From positions 1 to 5,829 of the forward strand of contig JAEYUT010000133.1 in NCBI GenBank assembly GCA_023432305.1: DNA of 5,829 bases. Direction: 5' to 3'. Under the pieces are notes generated by a model. That model was not told the DNA's origin and made no database searches. It was given only the letters and a program-made list of their open reading frames with translations. The stretch comes from Actinomycetes bacterium. Its GTDB lineage: Bacteria; Actinomycetota; Actinomycetes; Actinomycetales; Microbacteriaceae. Both the position numbers and the translations under genes were made by a program. Of the stretch, positions 5,616-5,829 are shown one piece after another; the first letter of the stretch is position 1; every line of letters begins with the position of its first letter.

Positions 5616-5829
5616 CAGGAGTCGTCCCGTGCCCGGATGCGCACCAGGGGAGGGGCGAGGAACCACGCCGCGACACCCAGCAGAAGCACGATCGCCCCCG
5701 CCACGATGCCGGCGGTGGCGCCGCCGACGAGGTCGAAGATGAGCAGCGTCGTGCCGGCGAGCGTCAGGAGCACGGCGATGAGGGTCACGCGGAGGATGCG
5801 ATTGGACGCCGCAACCAGGAACGGCCTCG
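5615..5829 (-). CDS. C-terminal part of a small membrane protein, start beyond right edge
   Basis: Reading leftwards from 5827, the minus strand encodes 70 codons ending at TGA (5617-5615). The segment has two clear membrane spans, about VTLIAVLLTLAGTTLLIFDL and AGIVAGAIVLLLGVAAWFLA, joined by a short VGGAT turn. A basic tail VRIRARDDS follows and is probably cytoplasmic. There is no ATG in this frame within the window. The sequence before the first span (RPFLVAASNRILR) looks coding, so the true start is probably beyond the edge, although a GTG at the first span cannot be excluded. I do not recognise a family. Its stop shares one base with the YihY-like start, which argues that the two are co-transcribed and translationally coupled. 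Confidence 0.72.
   Translation of the reverse strand, partial: RPFLVAASNRILRVTLIAVLLTLAGTTLLIFDLVGGATAGIVAGAIVLLLGVAAWFLAPPLVRIRARDDS

Noticed and set aside
1..5829. A new defence or mobile system
   Set aside because: No integrase, transposase, toxin-antitoxin pair, nuclease-helicase set or CRISPR repeats are seen. NHEJ proteins, YihY, SDR and Rho_N-like proteins are ordinary chromosomal genes, and base composition looks even throughout.

Overview
The window is gene-dense, high-GC DNA with G/C at most third codon positions, short intergenic gaps and stop/start overlaps. The order of the LigD domains (polymerase then phosphoesterase, with the ligase part expected beyond the left edge) and a Lys/Ala-rich tail on Ku point to an actinobacterium, most plausibly Microbacteriaceae. 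That taxon is inferred from the look of the proteins; no database search was run.

Layout. (1) Positions 1-1477, minus strand: ligD, the multidomain enzyme of bacterial non-homologous end joining (NHEJ). The polymerase domain (557-1477) and the 3'-phosphoesterase domain (1 to about 525) lie in different frames, so the gene looks frameshifted near 557-597, where there is also a perfect hairpin. The ligase domain lies off the left edge. (2) Positions 1478-1552: a short divergent promoter region. (3) Plus strand: ku (1553-2503), then 37 bp later an 8-9 segment membrane protein resembling the CPBP/CAAX-protease family (2541-3347) with altered active-site motifs. (4) After only 11 bp, a convergent minus-strand group read from right to left: the end of a two-span membrane protein (5615 to beyond the right edge), a YihY/BrkB-type membrane protein (4569-5615), a YghA-type short-chain dehydrogenase (3625-4506) and an 88-residue Rho_N-like protein (3359-3625). 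Two junctions in this group are one-base TGATG overlaps, which suggests translational coupling.

How the genes fit together. Ku and LigD form the standard two-component NHEJ system: Ku binds broken DNA ends and recruits LigD to process and seal them. If the frameshift is real, LigD would be split into a separate polymerase and a phosphoesterase-ligase part, or lost as one protein. The minus-strand group resembles a general-stress or envelope cluster, but its functional coherence is only inferred.

No stretch over 300 bases is without a gene. I saw no tRNA, rRNA, CRISPR array, insertion sequence or phage gene, and no convincing undescribed multi-gene system. The points most worth a second look are the ligD frameshift with its hairpin and the unusual CPBP-like protein.
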